Source of the DNA: Pusillimonas noertemannii
Lineage (GTDB): Bacteria > Pseudomonadota > Gammaproteobacteria > Burkholderiales > Burkholderiaceae_B
Length of the DNA: 64,000 nt
Direction of reading: 5' to 3'
Assembly: GCF_003096595.1 (NCBI RefSeq)
Contig: NZ_QEKO01000001.1
Coordinates: 186,001 to 250,000 of the forward strand
Position numbers and translations under genes: made by a program. Positions within the stretch are counted from its first letter, which is position 1; each line of letters starts with the position of its first letter. This document shows positions 49,487-58,200 of the stretch, piece by piece. Below the pieces are notes generated by a model. It was not told where the DNA came from, made no database searches, and saw nothing but the letters and a program-made list of their open reading frames with translations.

Positions 49487-50497
49487 CTAGTGATCACCAA
49501 ACACTTCATCCAACGAGTTGGCTTCGAGCAAGGCAAGCGACCACGTTTGCAGGTTTTCCGGGGTGGCGTTTTTCAGCCGTTGTTGAACAGATTCAGGCAA
49601 TGGGCCGAATTTGCGAGTGAGCAGGCTATGCAGCATTTCTGCCTGGCCTTCTTTCCGTCCTTCTTTCCGTCCTTCTTTCCGCCCCTCGTGAAGCCCGAGT
49701 TCACGTCCTTCTTTGCGGCCCTCGGCAAGCCCCTCCATCTTCCATTGATGCGTCCAGGACCGAGAATGTTCAGCGAGCATGTTCTTGATCTCCAGTAAGT
49801 TGTCGATTTGCGGCATATCGATGTCGGGCAGTGAGCGCGGAAGCAGCACGTACCGCGTCCAGCTGGCGAAGGCGCGCCGTACGATGGGGTCGGCCTTGGT
49901 GTAGTTATACACTTTTTGGATCAGGTCTTCCACGTCGTGTAGGCCGCGATTATGTTCCAGCCGAAACAGCAGCGCCGCCAGATTGTTCTGGGGCAGCTTC
50001 CCCGATGCGACCAACGCGCCTTCATCCACCAGCAGGTACTGCAGCTGGGGCAGAAACCGCCGGAGACCCTGGGGAATGGCCCCGATTAGATCAGAGATAT
50101 TAAGAACAGCATTCCAGCGTGGCACACCGCTGTAGATCACAATTGGCAACACCATGGGCAGCGGTTCGCCAGGCTTGATCAGCTTGCGTGCCAGCAACGC
50201 CTCGTACAGCAGCCCCAGATATGTGAGTATGCGCAGCGCCATGTAGAAGTCGATGGTGGACTGATGTTCGATCATTAGCAACAGGAATACGTCGCGCCCG
50301 TCCAGCCTGGGCAGGCGCCAGACGATGTCTCCCTGCCGCTGGCGCAGTTTGTCGCTGATGTAATCTGTGGGCAGGGGCTCGAGCCGATCCCAATCGACCA
50401 GGTTTTGCCAGGACGCCCTAACAATACCCTGGAACAAGCCGCGCACGATGGCCGGGTTGCTGAATAGCTGGCGATAGCTGGCGTCGTGTTTGTTCAC
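49487..50497 (-). CDS. Rpn family recombination-promoting nuclease, copy 1
   Basis: A 336-residue protein of the Rpn/YhgA-like PD-(D/E)XK nuclease family (formerly transposase_31). MNKHDASYRQLFSNPAIVRGLFQGIV opens it, GDIVWRLPR and LLMIEHQST provide the Asp and E-x-Q of the nuclease core, and VLPIVIYSGVPRWNA follows. A C-terminal tail has five E-G-R-K type repeats encoded by 12-bp DNA repeats. Rpn proteins cut DNA and promote RecA-independent recombination. GTG start at 50497 with GGAGC before it. It is nearly identical to the gene at 62482. Confidence 0.9.
   Translation of the reverse strand: MNKHDASYRQLFSNPAIVRGLFQGIVRASWQNLVDWDRLEPLPTDYISDKLRQRQGDIVWRLPRLDGRDVFLLLMIEHQSTIDFYMALRILTYLGLLYEALLARKLIKPGEPLPMVLPIVIYSGVPRWNAVLNISDLIGAIPQGLRRFLPQLQYLLVDEGALVASGKLPQNNLAALLFRLEHNRGLHDVEDLIQKVYNYTKADPIVRRAFASWTRYVLLPRSLPDIDMPQIDNLLEIKNMLAEHSRSWTHQWKMEGLAEGRKEGRELGLHEGRKEGRKEGRKEGQAEMLHSLLTRKFGPLPESVQQRLKNATPENLQTWSLALLEANSLDEVFGDH
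49647..49682. repeat. 12-bp tandem repeats encoding E-G-R-K in Rpn copy 1
   Basis: Three perfect or near-perfect units of CCTTCTTTCCGT (49647-49658, 49659-49670, 49671-49682), with related units further right at 49704-49722. They encode E-G-R-K on the minus strand. The second Rpn gene has only one unit at this place, so the array varies in length by whole codons. Confidence 0.85.
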
Positions 50498-50973
50498 GCA
50501 TGCGCTCCGAAAGGAGTTGGCGATACGTGAACTGTATGGCGAGGAAGTTTTACTCGGGGCGTCGGGTGAATGGATTTGTCTTACGGAGAAGTACGGAGGC
50601 AAGTTTCGTTAAAGTAGAACAGCGAAGTTGGATAAGGGCGCACGCAGCCTCAAAAGTGTGCAAAAATTTCCAAAATGTGTCGGTATTAAGTCGCCCGAAT
50701 CTTCAGTCATCGTTGACCATCAAACGTCTTTCAATATTCGGCTTATCAGTCCGTCGGCTCGGGCTCCGCGGATTGGCGATCTGCTGACCGCGGTAGCGGA
50801 AGAAACAGAAAGGGAATAATTTTTTGGTGATAGATAGCGCGAGTTCGGCTGGAAATGATGTTTTCCGCGGTGGCCCGTTCCATCCGAGTCTCAGCGTATA
50901 TTTCAGACGGCTAGGGGCACGGTCTGAACACCTTGCCCTAGATGCTGCCAGCGCCCTGCTTCTCTGGCTCTCC
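50498..50973. other. Intergenic stretch, Rpn copy 1 to sensor kinase
   Basis: 476 bp. Bases 50498 to about 50600 are still similar to the stretch upstream of Rpn copy 2 (63433 to about 63530), so they belong to the duplicated block. From about 50600 the sequence is unique to this locus and moderately AT-rich (50640-50720), presumably with the promoter for the kinase gene. I see no gene I can support. Confidence 0.5.
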
Positions 50974-52926
50974 ATGGAGGCTTCCAGGGCGTCAATCCGC
51001 CGGCTTGCCGCAGCCGCTTGTCTACTATTGCTTCTGTGCGTCGGTTCAGCGGCCAGCGCCCAAAGCTATTTGGGCCAGGACATTCCATTGCGCTGGTACG
51101 AAGACAAGTCCGCCGCGCTCGATATCGAAGGGTTCACGGCCCTGCCGGCCGATGCGCTTGCGGAACAGCGGAGCATATTGTCGATCGGCTATACGAAGTC
51201 GCCAATATGGCTGGCGTTCTCCCTGCCCGCAAGTTTGTTCCAGGCGGAGAGCCGCTGGCTGCAGCTCGGACCCAATTTTCTCGACGACGTCACGCTCTAT
51301 TATCGTCCGTCCGCCGGCGGCCGGGCCTGGTCGATCCACCGCTGGGGCGATATGTGGCCCGATGCGCGCGGCGATATCGATTACCGGTTTCCGGTGTTCG
51401 AGTTGCCGCCGCCGTCAGGCGCGCCGGGCTATGACGTCGTGGTCCGGGTGCGAAGCACCAGCGCCATACTGCTGGATGGATCCCTTTGGGCGCCGCAAGC
51501 GTTCTTAAAGGAGGCTGCGCGCGAGACGGCATTCTGGAGCTTTTACTTCGGCCTGGCCGCGCTTTCGACCGCCCTGGCGGTATTCATGGCCTTTTTCCTG
51601 CGCCGCCCGCTCGCCTGGGCGCTGTGCGCTTTTTCTCTTACCTATTGGCTGGTTGCCTGCATTCAGGGCTATGTCGACTGGTTGTTCGGCGGACGCGGGC
51701 TGCATCTGCAGCATTACCTCACCGGAATACTGACTCTGCTGGCCTACACGAGCCTGCTTTGGGTCACGACGGAGGCGCTGAACCTGCGGGAACGCCGGCC
51801 GGGCCTACATCGCTTGATGATGGCGGCGATAGGTCTGAGCCTGTTGCTGCCGCTCAGCATCCCCCTCGATTTTTACGATGTGGCCATCAATATCCAGGGC
51901 GTGCTGTGCATCTCCACCGCCCTGATCCTTGCGGTGGGCGCGTGGACCATCTGGCACGAAGAGCACGATGTCATGGCGCTGGTGCTGGGCGTGATGCCGA
52001 TACTGTACGTCGCCGCCGGGCTGGTGGCGCTGATGTCGCTCTTTGGCTGGATTCCCTACGACAAGCATATCTATGGGATCTGGCAGTACGTGGTAATGGT
52101 CAACATGCTGACCGTACTGGGCTGGGCCGCTTATCGCATCTGGTACGAGGCGCGGGAAATGCAGGAAAAGCGGCAGCTGGCGAGCGAATTGAGGCTGGAG
52201 CGCGAGGCCAGCTTCCATCAGCGCCAGTTCATCGGCATGGTGTCCCACGAGTTTCGCAACCCATTGGCCGTGATCACTCACGCCATGGAGAACCTGCAGC
52301 TGCCTTCCGTTTCAGAGAAGCAGCGAAGGCGCCGCTACCAAAGCATTCGGCGGGCGACGCATCGGCTTGTACAGCTGACCGACAATTGCCTGGCCGACTC
52401 CCGTCTCTATGCGGATGGCTTGCAGCTTCAGATAGATACCATCGACCTGCTCGGAGTGGTTCGCTCCGCGGCCGAAATCGTTGACGGTTCAGCGGACCAT
52501 CGCTGGCGGCTGACCGTGCAAGGGCTAGGTGTGGGCGAGTGGACGGCGCGGCGGATACCGGTGCTGGCCGATGCCGCCATGCTGCGCATCGCCGTATCGA
52601 ACGTCCTGGACAATGCGGTGAAGTACAGCGAAAGGGGCTACGTCGACATCGACGTGGCTTTCAGGAATGAGTTTGCCGTGGTCGGTATTCGGGATCGCGG
52701 TCCCGGCATTCCAAAGGAAGACGCCGCATTGATTTTTGAACGCCATCGCAGGCGGCGGGCGTCGCCCGCGGCGGGTCACGATCCCGGAGGCACCGGCCTT
52801 GGCCTTTACGTCGCAAGGCAAATCGTCCAGGCGCATGGCGGTGAACTGGTACTTGTCGGCAGCGGGCCCGAAGGCAGCTATTTTGAGTTGTCCGTCCCTC
52901 AATCGGGCGGAGGCCCCGTGCCATGA
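50974..52926 (+). CDS. 7TMR-DISM sensor histidine kinase
   Basis: A 650-residue hybrid-free kinase. A signal peptide (about 1-29), a periplasmic 7TMR-DISM_2 beta domain (about 30-190; PIWLAFSLPA, LGPNFLDDVTLYYRP), seven hydrophobic helices (about 195-395), a HisKA dimer domain with phospho-acceptor His425 (VSHEFRNPLAVI), then an HATPase domain with NVLDNAVKYS, RDRGPGI and GGTGLGLYVA. 7TMR-DISM sensors are often linked to carbohydrate or other extracellular ligands. It overlaps the response regulator by ATGA. Start 50974 is set by the signal peptide. Confidence 0.92.
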   Translation: MEASRASIRRLAAAACLLLLLCVGSAASAQSYLGQDIPLRWYEDKSAALDIEGFTALPADALAEQRSILSIGYTKSPIWLAFSLPASLFQAESRWLQLGPNFLDDVTLYYRPSAGGRAWSIHRWGDMWPDARGDIDYRFPVFELPPPSGAPGYDVVVRVRSTSAILLDGSLWAPQAFLKEAARETAFWSFYFGLAALSTALAVFMAFFLRRPLAWALCAFSLTYWLVACIQGYVDWLFGGRGLHLQHYLTGILTLLAYTSLLWVTTEALNLRERRPGLHRLMMAAIGLSLLLPLSIPLDFYDVAINIQGVLCISTALILAVGAWTIWHEEHDVMALVLGVMPILYVAAGLVALMSLFGWIPYDKHIYGIWQYVVMVNMLTVLGWAAYRIWYEAREMQEKRQLASELRLEREASFHQRQFIGMVSHEFRNPLAVITHAMENLQLPSVSEKQRRRRYQSIRRATHRLVQLTDNCLADSRLYADGLQLQIDTIDLLGVVRSAAEIVDGSADHRWRLTVQGLGVGEWTARRIPVLADAAMLRIAVSNVLDNAVKYSERGYVDIDVAFRNEFAVVGIRDRGPGIPKEDAALIFERHRRRRASPAAGHDPGGTGLGLYVARQIVQAHGGELVLVGSGPEGSYFELSVPQSGGGPVP

Positions 52927-53831
52927 TTCGACGAAGCGAAATACGAATCGCCGTTTTGGAAGACAACCTGGACCTTCAAGAGGAACTGGTCTTTTTCTTC
53001 GAGGCAAAGGGGTATAGGGTGTGGGGCGAACGCAGCGCGGAAGCCTTCTGGAAACGCCTGCACGCCAACCCGGTGGACATCGCGCTGCTCGATATCGGCC
53101 TGCCGGGAGAAGATGGGCTCAGTGTGCTGGAGTACTTGCGCGGACTTGGCCCCTACGGCCTGATAGTAATGAGCGCGCGCGGCAGCCGGCAGGACAGGTT
53201 GCGGGGGATGGAAGCGGGCGCGGATGCTTATCTCGTAAAGCCGGTGAACTTCGCCGATTTGGTTCTGGCCATTGATCAGTTATGGCAAAAGCTGAGGCTG
53301 CGGACATCGGACACCGACACCTCCGCATCGGCGGAGCCCGCTTTACTACCCGGCTTGCATGCCCTGGAAGGGCCGCCGGACAGGCAGGCCGAGGCCGCGG
53401 CGCTGCCCGGCGCCGCGCCCAAAGGGGACGCCGCGGAAGAGGGGGCGGATCGGCTCTCGCTTGAAGCCGCTTTGCGGCAGAGGGTCGTAGCCTTCATCGA
53501 GCAGAACATCCATCGGCCGGAACTCTCTCCGCGCTCCATTAGCCGCCGTTTCAACGTGTCCCGGTCGCATCTGTACCGGGCGTTTGCCTCCGACGGAGGG
53601 GTGGCGAAGTTTCTGCGCGACAAGCGGCTCGACGCCGCCGCGCGGGAGTTGACGCGGGCGCACAGCCCGGCCATTTCAATTGCCGAGCTCGCCCACAGGC
53701 TGGGCTTTTCCAGCGGCAACCAGTTCCTGCGGGCTTTCCGCAACCGGTTCGGCATCACGCCAAGCCAGGCGAGAGAGCAGGGTGCCGTGCCAGATCCCCA
53801 ATTGGCCGACGCGCCGCGCCGCGCCAACTGA
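52923..53831 (+). CDS. Response regulator, REC-AraC type
   Basis: A 302-residue regulator. Receiver: acidic Glu13/Asp14 (VLEDNLDL), phospho-acceptor Asp57 (LLDIGLPGEDG), Ser84 and Lys106 (YLVKPVN). A Pro/Ala-rich linker (about 125-165) follows, then an AraC-type double helix-turn-helix at 185-290 (SPRSISRRFNVSRSHLYRAFA and SIAELAHRLGFSSGNQFLRAFRNRFGITPSQAR). It would act on promoters close by; the divergent amidase/autotransporter gap is the natural candidate. Co-translated with the kinase. Confidence 0.92.
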   Translation: MIRRSEIRIAVLEDNLDLQEELVFFFEAKGYRVWGERSAEAFWKRLHANPVDIALLDIGLPGEDGLSVLEYLRGLGPYGLIVMSARGSRQDRLRGMEAGADAYLVKPVNFADLVLAIDQLWQKLRLRTSDTDTSASAEPALLPGLHALEGPPDRQAEAAALPGAAPKGDAAEEGADRLSLEAALRQRVVAFIEQNIHRPELSPRSISRRFNVSRSHLYRAFASDGGVAKFLRDKRLDAAARELTRAHSPAISIAELAHRLGFSSGNQFLRAFRNRFGITPSQAREQGAVPDPQLADAPRRAN

Positions 53832-53837
53832 ATGAAA

Positions 53838-53863
53838 GCGCCCGGCCGCTCGAGGCCGGGCGC
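53838..53863. terminator. Hairpin terminator between convergent genes
   Basis: Perfect 10-bp stem GCGCCCGGCC/GGCCGGGCGC around a 6-base loop, 6 bp after the response-regulator stop. On the minus strand TTTCATT follows the stem, giving a short U-tract for the amidase gene. Confidence 0.8.
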
Positions 53864-53882
53864 AGGCTTCCGGGATGACGCC

Positions 53883-55007
53883 TCAGGGTTTTGCCGCGAG
53901 CAGGGACGGCGGCGTCAGTTGCGGCTTCAGCTCGATGCTGAGGACTTCTTTCGCATCGAGATCGACCGTCTTCAGGTCGATGCCGCGCAGAACGGGGTCG
54001 TCATAGGTCTTGACGTAATAGCTGCGGTTGGACAGATCGGCCACGCTGGACCATTGCGTATATTCGAGCGGCTCGCTGCCCTGATCCTTGTCGCGCACCC
54101 AGCCCTTCGGGATATCGAAATTATTGACGATGTGCTCGGCCAGGCGCACGCTTTGCGGCCCGCTGGCTACGGGTTCGGCGGACAGCGTGTACCCGAGCGC
54201 TCGCACGAACCGGGAGGGCGGCGTGCCGTCGCCGGGTATGCCCAGCAGGCCCGAGCCCTGGCCCAACGGCGGGATGGTGACGCCGCCCACCTTGAGAGGC
54301 GGCGCATTCACGCTGGAGAGCTTCACGTAGTTGCTCAGGTTGGTCAGGTGCCAGTCGAAGGACGGCGAATTAGTCATCACGCCCAGCGGGTTGTCATAGA
54401 CCTTCAGCTTGCCGTCGATCGGCTCGATCACAAGCGATGCCCCAGTCGCATCATGCAGGGTGTAGTGCAGCGGCGGGGCGATCTTCAACGCTTCCTGGAT
54501 CACATTGATCACGGCGACATCGGAAAGGGCGGCCTTGACTTCCGCGACCGTGGCATGGTTCGTCAACGCCCACGTCAGGAAGTCCCACGGAGCCAGGGAC
54601 TTGGCGGGGTCGGCCTTGGCCGGGTCCGCATAGCCGGCATAGCCCGGAAAATAAAGCACGCCGCCCGCCAGGCCTTTTTCGTTCATGCCGTCTACCAGCG
54701 CGGTCAGGCCGAGCGCGTTGAGCCCGACCGCGGCGTACTTGCCGGTCCAGCTCATGGCGGGCTTTCCGTCAGGCCCGGTCGAAGAGAGCTTGTATGCGCG
54801 CGGAATGACCATGGCGCGCGACTCGAGCTCAAAGCCGAACTCCATGGTGCGGCCGTAGACGGCGCCGCCATCGGTGCTGCGGATCAGGAAGCTCGTGCAG
54901 GCCGATGCCCACTGCGGCGCCAGTAACGTGGCGGCCAGCACGGCCGCCGCTGTTTTGCGTGCGGCAGGCCGCCACGAAAATGTAAGAGATGGTGCAATAC
55001 GAGGCAT
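53883..55007 (-). CDS. Exported choloylglycine hydrolase family (Ntn) amidase
   Basis: A 374-residue linear-amide C-N hydrolase. A signal peptide (1-36) ends in QWASA and the next residue, Cys37 of CTSFLIRS, is the family's N-terminal nucleophile, so export would itself expose the catalytic Cys. Typical segments follow: YGRTMEFGFEL (Arg and Asp/Glu region), NEKGLAGGVLYFPG, VMTNSPSFDWHLTNLSNY (catalytic Asn) and RSYYVKTYDDPVLRGIDL (catalytic Arg). The family covers bile-salt hydrolases, penicillin V acylases and AHL acylases; in Gram-negatives the last two are usual. AGGAGTC precedes ATG 55007. Divergent from the autotransporter gene. Confidence 0.9.
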   Translation of the reverse strand: MPRIAPSLTFSWRPAARKTAAAVLAATLLAPQWASACTSFLIRSTDGGAVYGRTMEFGFELESRAMVIPRAYKLSSTGPDGKPAMSWTGKYAAVGLNALGLTALVDGMNEKGLAGGVLYFPGYAGYADPAKADPAKSLAPWDFLTWALTNHATVAEVKAALSDVAVINVIQEALKIAPPLHYTLHDATGASLVIEPIDGKLKVYDNPLGVMTNSPSFDWHLTNLSNYVKLSSVNAPPLKVGGVTIPPLGQGSGLLGIPGDGTPPSRFVRALGYTLSAEPVASGPQSVRLAEHIVNNFDIPKGWVRDKDQGSEPLEYTQWSSVADLSNRSYYVKTYDDPVLRGIDLKTVDLDAKEVLSIELKPQLTPPSLLAAKP

Positions 55008-55255
55008 TTGGCTTGACTCCTTTTTTTCTTCCATTTGGCACGCACCAGAGTAACTGGGCCGCACGGGCCAATGTCGCCGCAGCGTCTCATTTATATCGGC
55101 GTATCGTCTCAAACCGTTGGTTTTCGATCGTTCCCATGCGATGAACGCCAGACCCGACGATAAACTGCGAACCCGGAACTGGCGCCATGCAGCGCCCTCC
55201 GGCGCCTACAGGCCCGGAGCAAAATCCCGCCGTGAGTACGTACAGGAGAACGTCG
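55008..55255. promoter_or_regulatory. Divergent control region, amidase / autotransporter
   Basis: 248 bp between the two divergent exported-protein genes. AGGAGTC and AGGAGA ribosome sites flank it on each side. I found no clear dyad; the two-component regulator encoded next door may act here. Confidence 0.4.
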
Positions 55256-58200
55256 ATGGGGTCCAAGAAAAACGGCATAGCGTCCTTTGCCTATTTGGCT
55301 GTGCTCAGCGCGGCGCCGGGCGCCGCTCAGGCGCATTGCAGCATCTCGGGCGCCACCGAGACCTGCAGCGGCAGTGTGACCGGCGGCGCCATCGTCCACA
55401 GCCAGAACGAGGTGCATACGCTCACGGTCTCCGGACTAGCCAACACCATCGATGCAGCCGACAGCACGGACGCGGGCAAAAAGAACGGCCCTGTCATCTT
55501 CCTGCGCGATCCCGGCGGGGTGACGCCCGCGCCTTCCGACTGGAAGGATTCCAATCGAAACGGCCAAGCCGGCATCGATGGCGCCGCGGGCAGCGCTCTT
55601 GCCGCGGCCGTCAGCCTCGACACGGGGTACTGGCTTACAGGACAGAGCGGCATCTGGCTCCAGTCTTATGGCTGGACCGGCAGCAAGGCCCACGAGGCCC
55701 AGCATACGGACAAGCATGCAACCGGCGGCAAGGGCGGCGACGGCGGCAAGGGCGGCGATCTGTCGCTCATCGCGTCATCGAAGGGCGGGGGCAAGCCGGC
55801 GTCGCCGATCAAAGCCGGCGGGACCGATGCGGCTTCGACAGGCCTGCTCTTGGCTTCGGTGGGAGGCGATGGCGGCGCCGGCGGCTGGGCCGATTCGCAC
55901 GGCGGGCTCAAAGATGCGCAAGGCGGCGCGGGCGGGCACGGCGGAGCCGCCGGGAAGGTCTCGGCGCAATTGCTGGATGGCCATGCGCTGAGCTATTCAG
56001 GCGCTGGCGTGGGCATCGCCGTCACGGCGCAGGGCGGCAACGGCGGAGCGGGCGGATACGGACAGGTTGATGGCCTCGACGCTGACTCGTCCTATGGCGG
56101 CACGGGCGGCGCGGGCGGCAGTGGTGGGGCGATCAACCTCGCGGCCACGTCCGCCGTCAGCACGGTCGTCACCTCCGGGGTGGCCGGCATTGCCCTGCAG
56201 AGCCTCGGGGGCGACGGCGGCGCCGGGGGGGCGGGCAAAGGCGGGCACGACCACGCGGGCGATGGAGGGGACTCGGGCAGCGGCGGCGACATCAGCGCGG
56301 ATTTATCCGTGAACGTGTCCACGAGCGGGCCGCAAAGCGGCTACGGCGTGTATGTCAAAAGCGCTGGCGGCTTCGCGGGCGACAGCGGCGGCGATTCCGG
56401 CGGCATCAAGAATCATCCCGGCAATCCGGGCGAGCCCGGCCAGGCGGGCAGCATCACGCTCGGCCTGACGTCCTCGCGCATCGGCACCAGCAACGCCGAG
56501 GCGGACGGCATCCTGGTCCAGAGCGTCGGCGGAATGGGCGGCAACGGCGGCGACAGCTCGGGCCTGTTCTCTTATGGCAGCAAGGGCGGCAGCGGAGGCG
56601 CCGGCGCCTCCGCTACGGTGACGCTGGACAAGACCACGGTCCGGACCGGCGGCGACCACGCCGCAGCCTTGCTAGTACAAAGCATCGGGGGCGCGGGCGG
56701 CAAGGCCGGCAAGGCGTCCGGCATCAGCGCGCTGGCGGCCGCGGCCGGCGCAGGCGGCACCGGCGGGGCCGTGACCGTTGCGCTTAACGGCAGCACATTG
56801 CAAACCACTGGCTCGCATTCAATGGGCGTGCTCGTTCAAAGCATCGGCGGAGGCGGCGGCAGTTCGGGCGCTGCCGATGGCGTCTATGCGGTCGGCGGCA
56901 GCGGCGGCCTGGGCGGCGCCGCCGGCGCCGTCGGCCTGACGGCAGACGGCGCCCAAATCACCACCCAGGGCGACAATGCGGTCGGCGTCAGCCTTCAGAG
57001 CATCGGCGCGGGAGGCGGTGAATCCCACTCGCCGAAGGGCGCGGTGGCCCTTGGGCAAGACGGCGGGGGCGGTGGCAACGGCTCCACCGCCACCTACGCG
57101 AGCCAGGCTGCCGGGTTAACCGTTTCGACCTCGGGCGACCTGTCTGATGCCATACTGGTCCAGTCCGTGGGAGGCGGCGGTGGCCGTGGTGGCAGCACCT
57201 TCGAGGCGCTGCCCGGCTTTTCCCATGAAATCGGCTCATCGGGAGGCGGCGGCGGATCGGCCGGGGACGTCAACTACACCGGCTCCGGCAACGACGTCAT
57301 CTCGACAACGGGCGACCTGGCGCGCGGCCTCGTGCTTCAAAGCATAGGAGGGGGCGGCGGCAGCGGCGGCAATATCGTCAAGATCAGCGCGCTCCTCACC
57401 TTCAACAGCGCCTCGGGTTCGACTTCAGACAGCGCGACGCAACACCATGGCGGAACCGTCACCGCGAACTCCGCCGGCCGGATCACCACCACAGGCGACG
57501 GCTCAACCGGCATTCTCGCTCAAAGCCTGGGCGGCGGCGGCGGGTCGGCGGGCGACAATTTGTCCATTTCCGTCGGTATCGACATTGGCCAGACGCAAGG
57601 CGCCAGCGGACAGGCCGGCGGCCATGGCGGCACGCTTGATGTAACCTCGAGCGCCGACGTTTCCACCAGCGGCGCCGATGCCGACGGCATTCTGATCCAA
57701 TCGATCGGCGGGGGCGGCGGCCATTCCAGCAACGTCGTCAAAACCGTCGCCGGCCTTTCGATGCCGGGTCTGAGCTCGCACCAGGGCGCGAGCGGCGGCG
57801 CAGGCGGCGACGGCTATGATGCCAGCCTGGCATCCACGGGCGCCGTCACCACGCAGGGCGACAATGCGCTTGGCGTGGCCGCCCAAAGCATCGCCGGCGG
57901 GGGAGGCAAGGCAGGCAACATCATATCGTCCACCGCCGGCCTGGACCTCGGCAATGCGACGCTGGGCCAATCGGGCGGCTCGGGCGGCAAGGCGGGGAAG
58001 GTCTCCCTTTTGAACCAGGGCAATGTCAGCACGGCGGGCGACCTGGCCGGCGCGGTCTTTGCCCAGAGTCTCGGCGGCGGGGGCGGCCATGGAGGGCTGA
58101 CGGTCAACGGCGACGTATCGATTGTCTCGGTCAGCCTCACACAGGGAGGCGACGGCGGCGCGGGAGGCGCGGGCGGCGCGGTCTCGGTCGACAACAGCGG

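Noticed and set aside
50628-50819. 63-residue plus-strand open frame before the sensor kinase
   Set aside because: No ribosome site, no hydrophobic or domain pattern, and it lies in the probable promoter region of the kinase.
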